DNA of 64,000 nucleotides from an uncultured Eudoraea sp. (GTDB lineage Bacteria; Bacteroidota; Bacteroidia; Flavobacteriales; Flavobacteriaceae). Location of the stretch: contig NZ_CANLGX010000001.1 in the NCBI RefSeq assembly GCF_947490415.1, positions 806,001-870,000 on the forward strand, written 5' to 3'. The notes below the pieces were generated by a model. That model did no database searches. It worked only from the letters and a program-made list of their open reading frames with translations, and was not told where the DNA came from. The position numbers and the translations under genes are program-made. Positions 35,008 through 44,094 of the stretch are shown here, piece by piece; the stretch's first letter is position 1; each line of letters begins with the position of its first letter.

Positions 35008-37017
35008 CTAGGTTATTAAGTTTGGGGTTACGCGCATGATCCACATTTTGTCGTCATATGCGTTATTAAGTTTTGAGTAGTAAGATATGAGGGCGTTGTT
35101 CCAGGATTCGTGTCGCTTTAAATAAACATACCGATAGTTATTTACCGGATTTATAAAGTAACTGGCACTGAGCCCCTGGGAGTTTAATAGTTTTACAAAT
35201 CGATTGGCATTTCTAGGGTTTGCAAAGACATTGGCTATAATATAATAAGCGGAGCCAACTCCTTGAATAAATTGACTTTTCGACTTTGGCTCGCCGCCTT
35301 TTACATTATCCCTTACAACAACATTCTTTTGAAGAACATCTGAGTCATATTCAGAAGATTTCTTACTAATTTTATTTGCATTTTCGGCATAGGCCTCGTT
35401 GGTATAGCGGTTATCAACATTCATTACCCATAGTTCGCCATTATAGGTTCCGTTTAATCCGGATTTGTGCGCGGCAAGTGCTTCCTTCCATGTATCGTAT
35501 CTCTTTAGGTATACATACTTTAATCCGTTTTTTGGATTGTCAATATAATCAGCGCTTAACCCCTGATTATTAAGATTGTCTATGAATTTATTCAGGTAAT
35601 GCTTGCCTTTGTAAACATTGGCAACTACATAGTATCCATTTTCCACACCTTCCAGGTCTCTGAATTTTTGACCTTTAACATTGTTTCGTTTAGCTTCCTG
35701 AATAAATACGTCTGCTTGAGTTTTTTTCCTGACTATAGGTTTATATTCAGTTGGACTAGGTTTCTCTACATTTTCAACAAGAGCTGTTTTGTCGTTATTA
35801 ATGAAATACATTTCCCTGGCCTTTTCTTCAAGATCAGGGCGATCTCCATTGGTTTCATTGCGCACCATGCGCATAACCATCTCAAACCTTCTTTCAAGAT
35901 CTTTTTCGCGATTTGTCTCTATGGAGTCCTGCCTAAAAATCAGCTCAGCAAGGATCGCGTCATTTTCTGCGAGGCGACGCTTGAGTTCTGTAATCTCTTC
36001 GTCATCAGAAGCAAGGGATTCTTCTATTGCTTCTTGTTCTTCTTCAGTATCTGCAATTGCTTCTTCATTTTCTTCCAGCATTACCCTGTCTTCTGTAAGG
36101 TTGGGAGTAAACGAGTAGGCAAAGGAAATTTCGTGGGTAGTACCAAAGTTGTCAAAACTATTTGACAGACCCTTCTCCATGGTATACCCCAGAGAGAGCC
36201 TTTTTCCAAGGTTAAAACCTATTCCGGCAGAAGCTCCGTAAAAGCTGTCGTATCCTGCTTGTATCCAACCTAATTTCGGTAAGTCGAAAATAAGATTACC
36301 ACCTAAAACAATATCTTCCTGACCAACCTGTCTGACCCTGGCCAGTGGCATCAATCGGGAGTTTTCAAATACTCCGGAGTTATTTTCTAACTCATAAGTA
36401 TATTGTAAATGAGCCGAGAAGGTTTTGTCCTTAAACTCGGTAATAGATTGACTTGTTTTCAGATTATAATCAAAAAGGTTTTCTGCAAAAACACCGAAAT
36501 CAAACTGATCATATGAAATGTTAAAACCCGGTTGAAAGGAAAGCAGAGAACTATCCTGAAAGCCACTCAAAAGTGGATCGAGCTCTATAGGGTTGGCCCT
36601 GTTCTGATCCAAGCCGCTACTGTAATAGGATAAATTTGCTCCAAAGGTGAAATTACTTTTATCGCTTAATTTTACCCCATAAGCATAATTCGCTAATATT
36701 CCGTAATTACTAACAACTCCCTCCCTTTGTGTATACAGACTTAACCCCAGTCCGGATCTATCGTTAATCCTACCACTGTAACTAAGGAAATATAGCTGGT
36801 TATTATCATCAAAAGATACCGATTGGTTTCTATGTAAAAGATTAATATATGACAAGTCTTCACGAACTGTTGAGAAAGTCGGATTTATTAAAAACCTATT
36901 GAACTTTAATAGGTTCTGTGAAGGCACATCATAAGAAATAAAGGGATTCTCTTCCTGTGCACTTATTTTGGTAAGTGCCATGATGAACAATAACAGGTAT
37001 GCGAGCTTTAGTTTCAT
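35008..37017 (-). CDS. sprD: SprD-like protein: PorP/SprF-type barrel, coiled coil and two SPOR-like modules
   Basis: Protein of 669 aa with a signal peptide (LAYLLLFIMALTKISA). Residues ~25-310 resemble a PorP/SprF barrel (LLKFNRFLINPTFSTV, then amphipathic strands up to FAYSF). Residues ~315-400 are strongly acidic and then a predicted coiled coil (EEEQEAIEESLASDDEE...ELKRRLAEN). Two SPOR-like modules follow, at about 455-535 and 585-665, each beginning YYVVANV or YYIIANV and ending WVMNV or WIMRV. By order (sprC, sprD, sprB, sprF) it corresponds to SprD, known to support SprB function in F. johnsoniae. The stop TAG is immediately followed by the sprB ATG. A peptidoglycan-facing role is inferred from the SPOR-like modules. 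Confidence 0.8.
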   Translation of the reverse strand: MKLKLAYLLLFIMALTKISAQEENPFISYDVPSQNLLKFNRFLINPTFSTVREDLSYINLLHRNQSVSFDDNNQLYFLSYSGRINDRSGLGLSLYTQREGVVSNYGILANYAYGVKLSDKSNFTFGANLSYYSSGLDQNRANPIELDPLLSGFQDSSLLSFQPGFNISYDQFDFGVFAENLFDYNLKTSQSITEFKDKTFSAHLQYTYELENNSGVFENSRLMPLARVRQVGQEDIVLGGNLIFDLPKLGWIQAGYDSFYGASAGIGFNLGKRLSLGYTMEKGLSNSFDNFGTTHEISFAYSFTPNLTEDRVMLEENEEAIADTEEEQEAIEESLASDDEEITELKRRLAENDAILAELIFRQDSIETNREKDLERRFEMVMRMVRNETNGDRPDLEEKAREMYFINNDKTALVENVEKPSPTEYKPIVRKKTQADVFIQEAKRNNVKGQKFRDLEGVENGYYVVANVYKGKHYLNKFIDNLNNQGLSADYIDNPKNGLKYVYLKRYDTWKEALAAHKSGLNGTYNGELWVMNVDNRYTNEAYAENANKISKKSSEYDSDVLQKNVVVRDNVKGGEPKSKSQFIQGVGSAYYIIANVFANPRNANRFVKLLNSQGLSASYFINPVNNYRYVYLKRHESWNNALISYYSKLNNAYDDKMWIMRVTPNLIT
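35020..35650 (-). repeat. Tandem SPOR-like modules in SprD-like protein
   Basis: Two copies of an ~80-aa unit: start YYVVANVY / YYIIANVF, middle NxxGLSADY / NSQGLSASY, then YVYLKRYDTW / YVYLKRHESW, end LWVMNV / MWIMRV. The same unit occurs twice in the PorE-like protein at 61.5-62.1 kb. Limits are approximate. Confidence 0.75.
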
Positions 37018-37025
37018 TTTTCTGG

Positions 37026-39281
37026 TTAACGAATAATGGTTATGGTTCCTTGTTTTAAAACTTCATTTGAGTCTTTTATCTTATAGAAAAAGACCATATT
37101 TTGTTTGGCAAAAGTCATTGAAGATTCTGGCCAGTTATTTTGATAATTGAATTCATTTAATACCTCTTTACCTGCGCTATTGAAGATGACTACATTCACT
37201 TCAGCCTTGTTGGAGTAGGAATTAGGAATAATCCACTGATCATTTATTCCGTCGCCATTGACAGTAATAACATTAGGTATTTTAAAGTTGTCAAGATATT
37301 CTACGGTTAACTCCCTGCTTACCTCACAATTCCCTATAGTTGCTATAAGAACATAAGAGCCTTCTTCTGTAAATGTTGCGGAGGAGGAAGTGCTTATTTC
37401 TGTATTATTAGAATCATACCACCTGTAGGAGTCACCGCCACTTGCGGTAACTGTTCGGGAGCTGCTTTCAGGAAAAACGATTGTACCAGAGGGGTCAAGA
37501 GTTATCAATGCAGGATCCAGACCAGAGATAACTATTTGATTAGAAGGAAGAGGACAACCATTTCTATCTAATACCAATTGGTATGTTCCTGGTTCTGTTA
37601 CCGTTAATGCTATATCGGTGATATTTAGATTTACACCATCTCTAAACCAATCATAAGATTCACCAGTCAAATTCGTGGCGGTATTTATTGTAATAGGTTC
37701 TGAAGGACCACAACTAATAAGACCGGTACTGTTAATGGTCAAAGTCTCATTTACCAATAACTGAACAGTCAGGGAGTTTGATGTTGCGTTATATGTAGTA
37801 ATATTTCCGTCTACTTCATAATTACCATTTTCAGTAATATCCGTTAAACTTAGGCTTGCCGAAGTTTCTCCACTAATAGGACTGCCATCTTTTTTCCACT
37901 GGTATGAAAATCCGGAGATAAGAGAAGCAGTTACATCAGTCACGCCCCCACCCGAATCTATGGCATTAATAGTCGTTACATCAAGGACAATACTGTTGTT
38001 CGCACAGGCCGTATAAGCAGAGGCATAATCAATTACCACCTCAAAAGAGGCAGGAGTAACTACCATAGTTGCTTCAGAATCTATAGAGGTTGAGGAACAC
38101 GGTCCACCGCTTAGGGAAACTCGGGCAAAATAGGAACCGGTTTCTGTTTCACTGACCGTCAAACTATTGCTTGTGGCTCCCGATATCGGGCTACCATCTC
38201 TATACCATTGAAAAGTAGGAGAAGAAGCGTCCGTTGTGACACTTAATATTTCATTTTGTCCGGGTAACACTACGACGTTCGCAGGATTATTTCTGGTTAC
38301 CGTAAAATTCCCGGCATTAGTAATGGTCACGGCTGAAGATCTTTCCACACAAGCTCCGGAACCAAAAATTTCGACCTGATAGTCTCCTTCAAACCCGGGT
38401 ACAGATGCATCTACAGTAAAAATATAATTATTAGATGATGGAATGGCTGCACCATCTTTAAACCAGGCATATGTTAAACTGGCATTATTAATATTTGCTT
38501 CAAGATTTTCAGTTTCACCAGTACATAAGTCAGTTTTAGTAGGGGTGTTAATAGCTATTCCTAAACTGGCCCCGGTGGTTACATCGATTATGTTTGAAAG
38601 GGTATTACCAGATCCGGAACACGCACCATAATCAATTTCCACATTATACATTCCTGCCTGTGAAACTGTAATGGAATTACTTTTTTCGGCTAAAGGCGAT
38701 CCGCTTCTATACCAATTATACTGATAGGTATTTGCGTTAGGAAGATTATAAACCTCCAGGGTAATGGAGTTCCCGTTACAGACTTCAGCAGTACCATCTC
38801 CGAAGTCGGCATTGCCTTGTTGCCTGATCGTAATACCAGAATTTACATCAATAAAGTACATGGGATATGCGGCAGATGCGGCTCCAATAACAGCCGGACT
38901 TGTGCTTCTAACCCGAATTTTATAGCCTTCTCCCCTCGTATCTGTTGGGAGTGAAAACGGTATAAAGAAGTCAAAATTTGTATTTTTTGTAGCATCTCGG
39001 GCAAGTTCTACTGGGCTTGCAAAGCTCCCGCTCGCATCTGAGAGCTCAAGAATAAATTCATTATCACTGTTAACTAATGGAGGACTCCAGGTGAAATTTA
39101 CCCAGTAGTCATTAAAAGTACCAGAGGCACAGGCCTTATCCCAGGGAGAACTTCCGGGAGGAGGAGTCTGGTTAGGTGCGGCAACAGGAGCATTTAAAAC
39201 CTGTGCACTGAGTTGCATGCATCCTAACAGCAGTATGGTCAAAAAGAAATACTTGATTTTAAAGGATAGTTTTGCTCTCAT
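37026..39281 (-). CDS. sprC: SprC-like Ig-repeat protein with T9SS type B sorting domain
   Basis: Exported protein of 751 aa, first gene of the gliding operon. Signal peptide: KYFFLTILLLGCMQLSAQ. After a fibronectin-like N-terminal part (VNFTWSPPLVNSDNEF), about six Ig-like units follow, each with a W(Y/F/K)xDG-type strand: YNWYRSGSPL, YAWFKDGAAI, FQWYRDGSPI, YQWKKDGSPI, YDWFRDGVNL, YRWYDSNNTE. The C-terminus is a type B sorting domain: IPNVITVNGDGINDQW, VVIFNSAGKEV, FFYKIKDSNEVLKQG. SprC is the upstream partner of SprB in F. johnsoniae, and the assignment rests on order and architecture. It is followed by the sprD-like gene after 8 nt. Confidence 0.8.
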   Translation of the reverse strand: MRAKLSFKIKYFFLTILLLGCMQLSAQVLNAPVAAPNQTPPPGSSPWDKACASGTFNDYWVNFTWSPPLVNSDNEFILELSDASGSFASPVELARDATKNTNFDFFIPFSLPTDTRGEGYKIRVRSTSPAVIGAASAAYPMYFIDVNSGITIRQQGNADFGDGTAEVCNGNSITLEVYNLPNANTYQYNWYRSGSPLAEKSNSITVSQAGMYNVEIDYGACSGSGNTLSNIIDVTTGASLGIAINTPTKTDLCTGETENLEANINNASLTYAWFKDGAAIPSSNNYIFTVDASVPGFEGDYQVEIFGSGACVERSSAVTITNAGNFTVTRNNPANVVVLPGQNEILSVTTDASSPTFQWYRDGSPISGATSNSLTVSETETGSYFARVSLSGGPCSSTSIDSEATMVVTPASFEVVIDYASAYTACANNSIVLDVTTINAIDSGGGVTDVTASLISGFSYQWKKDGSPISGETSASLSLTDITENGNYEVDGNITTYNATSNSLTVQLLVNETLTINSTGLISCGPSEPITINTATNLTGESYDWFRDGVNLNITDIALTVTEPGTYQLVLDRNGCPLPSNQIVISGLDPALITLDPSGTIVFPESSSRTVTASGGDSYRWYDSNNTEISTSSSATFTEEGSYVLIATIGNCEVSRELTVEYLDNFKIPNVITVNGDGINDQWIIPNSYSNKAEVNVVIFNSAGKEVLNEFNYQNNWPESSMTFAKQNMVFFYKIKDSNEVLKQGTITIIR

Positions 39282-39540
39282 AAGTAGTGTAGTTTGGGGG
39301 AACTACAGTTTTACCTTTTACTGGATTTGGGTTTTGGCAAACCGTATTGGGTGTTCGTTATTTTTTCGTTTTACATGCGCTGTTAAAGTTTTACTCGAAT
39401 TTACCAGTGTATTTAACAACAAATATGTCATTTAATTACCTGGATGGGAATTTAATGTTGTAGCACTAATTAAATATGTTGTGAAATGGGGTTATTGTAT
39501 GGTGAGGATCTTTTATAGGTGGTCATACCCTCAATTTTCC

Positions 39541-39548
39541 TACATTTG
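39541..39548 (+). promoter_or_regulatory. -7 promoter element for glnS
   Basis: TACATTTG matches TAnnTTTG exactly and lies 19-26 nt before the ATG at 39567. It falls inside the GTG-started extension used by the ORF track, so it argues for the ATG. Confidence 0.55.
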
Positions 39549-39566
39549 TGTTTCAAAATCGAATCC

Positions 39567-41261
39567 ATGAGTGAAACACCTAAATCACTTAATTTTATAG
39601 AACATATTATTGAAGAGGACCTGGCTAATGGGTTTCCTGCTAATGCATTAAGATTTCGGTTTCCGCCGGAACCAAATGGCTACCTGCACATTGGCCACGC
39701 AAGCTCTATTTGCCTTAATTTTGGCCTTGGCCTGCGCTATAATGCACCTGTAAACCTGAGGTTTGATGACACTAACCCCATAAAAGAAGAACAGGAGTAT
39801 GTAGACGCCATTAAGCGTGATGTAGAGTGGATGGGATTTGAATGGGACAGAGAATGTTATGCTTCAGATTATTTTCAACCCCTCTTTGATTGGGCGTTGG
39901 AACTTATAGAACAAGGAAAAGCCTATGTAGATAGCCAATCATCCGAAGAGATGGCCAAACAAAAAGGCACTCCAACAGAACCAGGGGTCAATAGCCCATA
40001 TAGAGACCGGTCTGTTGCGGAAAACATAGAACTTTTTAAAGGAATGAAAGAGGGTCTTTATGAGGAAGGAACCCATGTTCTCAGGGCTAAAATAGATATG
40101 TCATCGAGCAATATGTTAATGCGCGACCCGATTATGTATCGCATCCTGAAGCGCGCGCATCACAGAACAAATACCGATTGGTGTATTTATCCTATGTATG
40201 ACTGGACGCATGGAGAAAGTGATTATATAGAACAGGTTACTCACTCATTGTGTACTCTTGAGTTTGCTCCTCACAGGGAATTATATGATTGGTTTCTCGA
40301 TAACGTAGCTGATCCAAAGAAAATAAGACCTAAACAGCGTGAATTCGCCCGGAGAAACTTAAGTCACACGGTTGTAAGTAAGCGTAAATTACTACAATTG
40401 GTTGAAAAAGGACTTGTAAATGGTTGGGACGATCCAAGAATGCCTACGATATCCGGACTTAGGAGAAGAGGATTTACGCCGGAATCTATCCGGAATTTTG
40501 CTGAGACCATAGGAATAGCTAAGCGGGAAAATGTTGCGGATGTTTCACTCTTAGAATTTCACATTAGAGAGCATCTCAATAAAATTACACCCAGGGTGAT
40601 GGCTGTTTTGAATCCTTTGAAATTGGTAATAACCAATTATCCTGAAGGTGAAGAAGAATGGCTTCAGGCAGAAAATAACCCGGAAGATGAATCAGCCGGT
40701 TTTCGCCAGCTACCTTTTTCTAAAGAGTTATACATAGAACAGGAAGATTTTAGGGAAGAGGCTAACAGAAAATTTTTTAGATTAAAACTAGGCGGCGAGG
40801 TTCGTCTTAAGAATGCATATATCATTAAGGCAGAGAGTTGTACTAAGGATTCAGAGGGAAATATTTTGGAAGTTCAATGCACATATGATCCTAAAAGCAA
40901 GAGTGGTAGTGGAAGTGAGGAAAGTTTGCGAAAAGTTAAGGGCACCCTGCATTGGGTCTCTATTAAGCACGCTTTACCTGTTGAGGTAAGATTGTACGAT
41001 AGGCTCTTTACAGATGAAACACCCGATGGGCATAAGGATAAAGATTTTCTGGAATTTATTAACCCAAATTCGCTAGAGGTTATTACCGGTTATGTTGAAC
41101 CCAGTCTGAAAGAGGCAAATATTAACGATCGTTTTCAATTTCAGAGATTAGGATATTTTAATGTAGATGAAGATTCAACCCAAGAAAAAATGGTATTTAA
41201 CAGAACCGTAACTCTTCGTGATACATGGGCCAAAATAGAACATAAACCCTTGAATAAATAA
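39567..41261 (+). CDS. glnS: Glutaminyl-tRNA synthetase
   Basis: Class I aminoacyl-tRNA synthetase charging tRNA-Gln, about 564 aa. HIGH motif: PPEPNGYLHIGHASS near residue 37. KMSKS-like motif: VVSKRKLL near residue 272. The GlnRS pattern, including DDTNPIKEEQEYVDAI and the two C-terminal anticodon-binding beta-barrels, distinguishes it from GluRS, which is encoded separately at 42.5-44.0 kb. Having both enzymes means Gln-tRNA is made directly. The ORF track starts at GTG 39519; the ATG at 39567 (MSETPKSLNF) is preferred because a perfect -7 element lies in between. The 259-bp gap that follows holds nothing convincing. Confidence 0.96.
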   Translation: MSETPKSLNFIEHIIEEDLANGFPANALRFRFPPEPNGYLHIGHASSICLNFGLGLRYNAPVNLRFDDTNPIKEEQEYVDAIKRDVEWMGFEWDRECYASDYFQPLFDWALELIEQGKAYVDSQSSEEMAKQKGTPTEPGVNSPYRDRSVAENIELFKGMKEGLYEEGTHVLRAKIDMSSSNMLMRDPIMYRILKRAHHRTNTDWCIYPMYDWTHGESDYIEQVTHSLCTLEFAPHRELYDWFLDNVADPKKIRPKQREFARRNLSHTVVSKRKLLQLVEKGLVNGWDDPRMPTISGLRRRGFTPESIRNFAETIGIAKRENVADVSLLEFHIREHLNKITPRVMAVLNPLKLVITNYPEGEEEWLQAENNPEDESAGFRQLPFSKELYIEQEDFREEANRKFFRLKLGGEVRLKNAYIIKAESCTKDSEGNILEVQCTYDPKSKSGSGSEESLRKVKGTLHWVSIKHALPVEVRLYDRLFTDETPDGHKDKDFLEFINPNSLEVITGYVEPSLKEANINDRFQFQRLGYFNVDEDSTQEKMVFNRTVTLRDTWAKIEHKPLNK

Positions 41262-41520
41262 ACCTTATCTGTTTAAATATTACGATTGGTATTATTTATA
41301 CAAATCAATTAATATGGGGCTTGTTTAAGAGCTTCTCCACTTTGAGCCATACATTTGTAAAGCCCTAAGGTCAAATAAGCCAATAGAAGTCGCATATGGC
41401 TGTTTTAAAATTAATTAGCGTGAAAATTCCGGAATATTCAAGAATATAATATCAAAAGAAAACTCCTGCCTGAAGAATTCTGGCTGAAGTTTTAAAAAAC
41501 GCTCATTAGTTTTTCTTTCC

Positions 41521-42441
41521 TTATTTTTTAGGTTTTTGTTTTTTCATAGATTCACCTATCATATTACTTGCAGTAAATGAAGCCACCATATTATTCAGCA
41601 TATCACTGCCGGCCTGTGGTGAATTTGGAAGCAATATGAGATTGGTGTTGGTTTCTTCACCAATAGATTGAAGTGTGTCATAATGTTGGGTTACCACAAT
41701 AAGAGCTGAGGCCTCCTGAGAATTTATCCCCACTTTATTAAGTACTTCTACAGATTCTTCCAATCCTCTTGCGATTTCTCGTCTTTGATCTGCAATACCC
41801 TGGCCTTGCAGGCGCTTACTTTCTGCTTCTGCCTTGGCCTTTTCAACTATCAGGATTCGCGCTGCATCTCCTTCAAACTGTGCAGCTATCTTTTCACGTT
41901 CTGAAGCATTAATTCTGTTCATAGCCTCTTTTACCTGAGCATCCGGGTCAATATCGGTCACCAAAGTTTTTATAATATCGTATCCATAGTCTAACATGGC
42001 TTCCTGTAATTCAGATTTTACTGCTATAGCAATATCATCTTTCTTTACAAAGACATCGTCTAATTTCATTTTAGGAACCTCTGCCCTAACCACATCAAAG
42101 ACATAAGAAGTAATTTGATCGTGTGGATATTCTAACTTATAAAATGCCTCATAAACTTTTTCTTTAAGAACCACATATTGTACTGAAATTTTCAGTTTTA
42201 CAAATACGTCGTCCAGGGTTTTGGTTTCAACAATTACATCTAATTGCTGTATTTTAAGGCCCAGGCGAGCCGCGATACGATCTATCAACGGAATTTTCAT
42301 CTGTAATCCGGAATTTCTGATGCTGTGAAACCTTCCAAACCGCTCAACAATCACAGCAGTTTGTTGTTTGACAGTGAAAAATGAGGCCATAAGAATAAAA
42401 AGACCAATAAAAATAATAGGTATAAGAAGTAAATTGCCCAT
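41521..42441 (-). CDS. SPFH/Band 7 domain-containing membrane protein (stomatin/QmcA-like)
   Basis: Protein of 306 aa with one N-terminal membrane helix (LLLIPIIFIGLFILMASFF) followed by an SPFH domain (TAVIVERFGRFHSIRNSGLQMKIP is diagnostic). A coiled-coil segment rich in Ala, Glu and Lys (AKAEAESKRLQGQGIADQRREIARG) then drives oligomerisation. Such proteins form large membrane-associated ring or cage assemblies and often regulate membrane proteases. No NfeD-type partner gene is adjacent. It lies 76 nt downstream of gltX on the same strand and may be read through from it. Confidence 0.9.
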   Translation of the reverse strand: MGNLLLIPIIFIGLFILMASFFTVKQQTAVIVERFGRFHSIRNSGLQMKIPLIDRIAARLGLKIQQLDVIVETKTLDDVFVKLKISVQYVVLKEKVYEAFYKLEYPHDQITSYVFDVVRAEVPKMKLDDVFVKKDDIAIAVKSELQEAMLDYGYDIIKTLVTDIDPDAQVKEAMNRINASEREKIAAQFEGDAARILIVEKAKAEAESKRLQGQGIADQRREIARGLEESVEVLNKVGINSQEASALIVVTQHYDTLQSIGEETNTNLILLPNSPQAGSDMLNNMVASFTASNMIGESMKKQKPKK

Positions 42442-42517
42442 AGTGTATAAATTAAGTTAGTGAATACTATTTAAGAGATAGAGATGTAGAAGATATGTCG
42501 GAATTATAACCAATTTG

Positions 42518-44041
42518 TTACAATTTGGCCAACGCTGTTCTAATTCTATTTAGAGTTTCTTCCTTTCCAACCAAGGCCATGATATCAAATAAATGCGGAC
42601 CTTTTAAATCTCCTACCATAACTAATCTTAAAGGAGCCATAACCTGTCCGAATGTTAATTGCTCTTCCCCAATCCATTTTTTAATCATTTTTTCAAGCTC
42701 AGGAGAAGAAAAATCTTCTAAGGATTCCAAGGTTAAGGCAATCTTATTCAAAATAGAAGGGGTATTTTCTTTCCACTGTTTTTTAACCACCTTTTCGCTA
42801 TATGAATTTGGTGTCTGGAAAAAGTAGTTGCCCAGTTCCCAAAATTCTGACACAAAAGATGCGCGCTCTTTTATCAAAGAAATTACGCTGGTAATGTAGT
42901 TATCATTAGTAAAGAGACTGATATCAAATGCTTGTCCTTTATCTAATTTTTCGGTGAGTAAAGGTTTAAAGGAGTCTAGTAAGACTACATCATCTTGTTC
43001 TTGCAGATAATGATGATTATACCACTTGGTTTTTTCAGGATCAAATCTGGCGCCGGATTTGTGTACCCGACTTAGGTCGAAAGTTTTAATCAGCTCATCC
43101 AGGTTGAAAAGCTCCTGTTCCGTACCGGGGTTCCAACCCAATAGTGCGAGAAAATTCACCACTGCTTCCGGAAAGTAACCAGCCTCTTTGTAGCCTACAG
43201 AATCCCCCCATGAAAGTGGAAATATTGGAAACCCACCTTTTTCCCCATCGCGTTTACTCAATTTACCTTTTCCTTCAGGTTTCATAATTAATGGAAGATG
43301 GGCAAATTTAGGGGCATGCCATCCAAAAGCATCATATAATTGTGTATGAAGGGCCAATGAAGGTAACCATTCTTCACCGCGAATGACGTGACTTATCTCC
43401 ATAAGATGATCGTCTACAATATTGGCCAGATGATAAGTGGGCATTCCATCACTTTTATATAAAACCTTATCATCTAATATGTTGGTGTCAATTTGTATAT
43501 CACCCCTAATAATATCCTTTAGATGCAATACTTCATCCTCTGGGGTATAAAAGCGGATAACATAATTTTGTTGATTGGCCAACCTGTTTTGAAGTTCTTC
43601 CGGCGTGAGTGATAGCGAATTATCTAGTTTTAAACGATTATGCCAATTATATATAAACGTCTTACCCTTCCTTTCATGGTCCTTCCGGTGAGCATCAAGA
43701 CTTTCAGCGGAGTCAAAAGCGTAATAAGCCTTTCCGCTCTCAATGAGCAGATCTGCATATTTCTTGTAAAGTAATTTTCGCTCGCTTTGTCTGTATGGGC
43801 CATAACCTGATTCTTTTTCCGGACCTTCATCAAAAGGAATGCCGCACCAGTTTAAGGCATCAATGATATACTTCTCTGCCCCTTCCACATACCTATTTTG
43901 ATCTGTGTCTTCTATTCTGAGAATGAAATCGCCATTGTTTTGTTTAGCGAAGAGATAATTATAAAGGGCAGTTCTAACCCCACCTATATGTAGTGGCCCT
44001 GTTGGACTTGGCGCAAACCGAACACGAACTTTTTGAGTCAT
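42518..44041 (-). CDS. gltX: Glutamyl-tRNA synthetase
   Basis: Class I aminoacyl-tRNA synthetase charging tRNA-Glu, 507 aa. HIGH motif: PSPTGPLHIGGVRTALYNY at residues ~10-28. KMSKS motif: KLSKRDGEKG near residue 258. The all-helical C-terminal anticodon-binding part is discriminating GluRS type. Length is normal. Two exact -7 elements (minus strand TAACTTTG at 44054-44047 and TATCTTTG at 44067-44060) lie just upstream of the ATG; the farther one gives a more usual leader. Confidence 0.96.
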   Translation of the reverse strand: MTQKVRVRFAPSPTGPLHIGGVRTALYNYLFAKQNNGDFILRIEDTDQNRYVEGAEKYIIDALNWCGIPFDEGPEKESGYGPYRQSERKLLYKKYADLLIESGKAYYAFDSAESLDAHRKDHERKGKTFIYNWHNRLKLDNSLSLTPEELQNRLANQQNYVIRFYTPEDEVLHLKDIIRGDIQIDTNILDDKVLYKSDGMPTYHLANIVDDHLMEISHVIRGEEWLPSLALHTQLYDAFGWHAPKFAHLPLIMKPEGKGKLSKRDGEKGGFPIFPLSWGDSVGYKEAGYFPEAVVNFLALLGWNPGTEQELFNLDELIKTFDLSRVHKSGARFDPEKTKWYNHHYLQEQDDVVLLDSFKPLLTEKLDKGQAFDISLFTNDNYITSVISLIKERASFVSEFWELGNYFFQTPNSYSEKVVKKQWKENTPSILNKIALTLESLEDFSSPELEKMIKKWIGEEQLTFGQVMAPLRLVMVGDLKGPHLFDIMALVGKEETLNRIRTALAKL

Positions 44042-44059
44042 TTAAACAAAGTTAGGCGA

Positions 44060-44067
44060 CAAAGATA
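44060..44067 (-). promoter_or_regulatory. -7 promoter element for gltX
   Basis: Minus-strand TATCTTTG matches TAnnTTTG exactly, 19-26 nt before the gltX ATG. A second exact match (TAACTTTG, 44054-44047) is closer and would make a leaderless message. Confidence 0.5.
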
Positions 44068-44094
44068 GTTGTAAAAAAAGCACAATAAAATAAA

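Noticed and set aside
35599-36165. 188-aa plus-strand ORF opposite the sprD-like gene
   Set aside because: Antisense to the acidic/coiled-coil and SPOR-like region; Phe/Ile-rich translation of Glu/Lys/Asn codons, typical of a shadow.
41340-41410. Possible small RNA between glnS and the SPFH gene (TACATTTG plus AGCCATA...TATGGCT pairing)
   Set aside because: Only a 7-bp stem around a ~48-nt loop and no terminator; insufficient for an RNA gene call.
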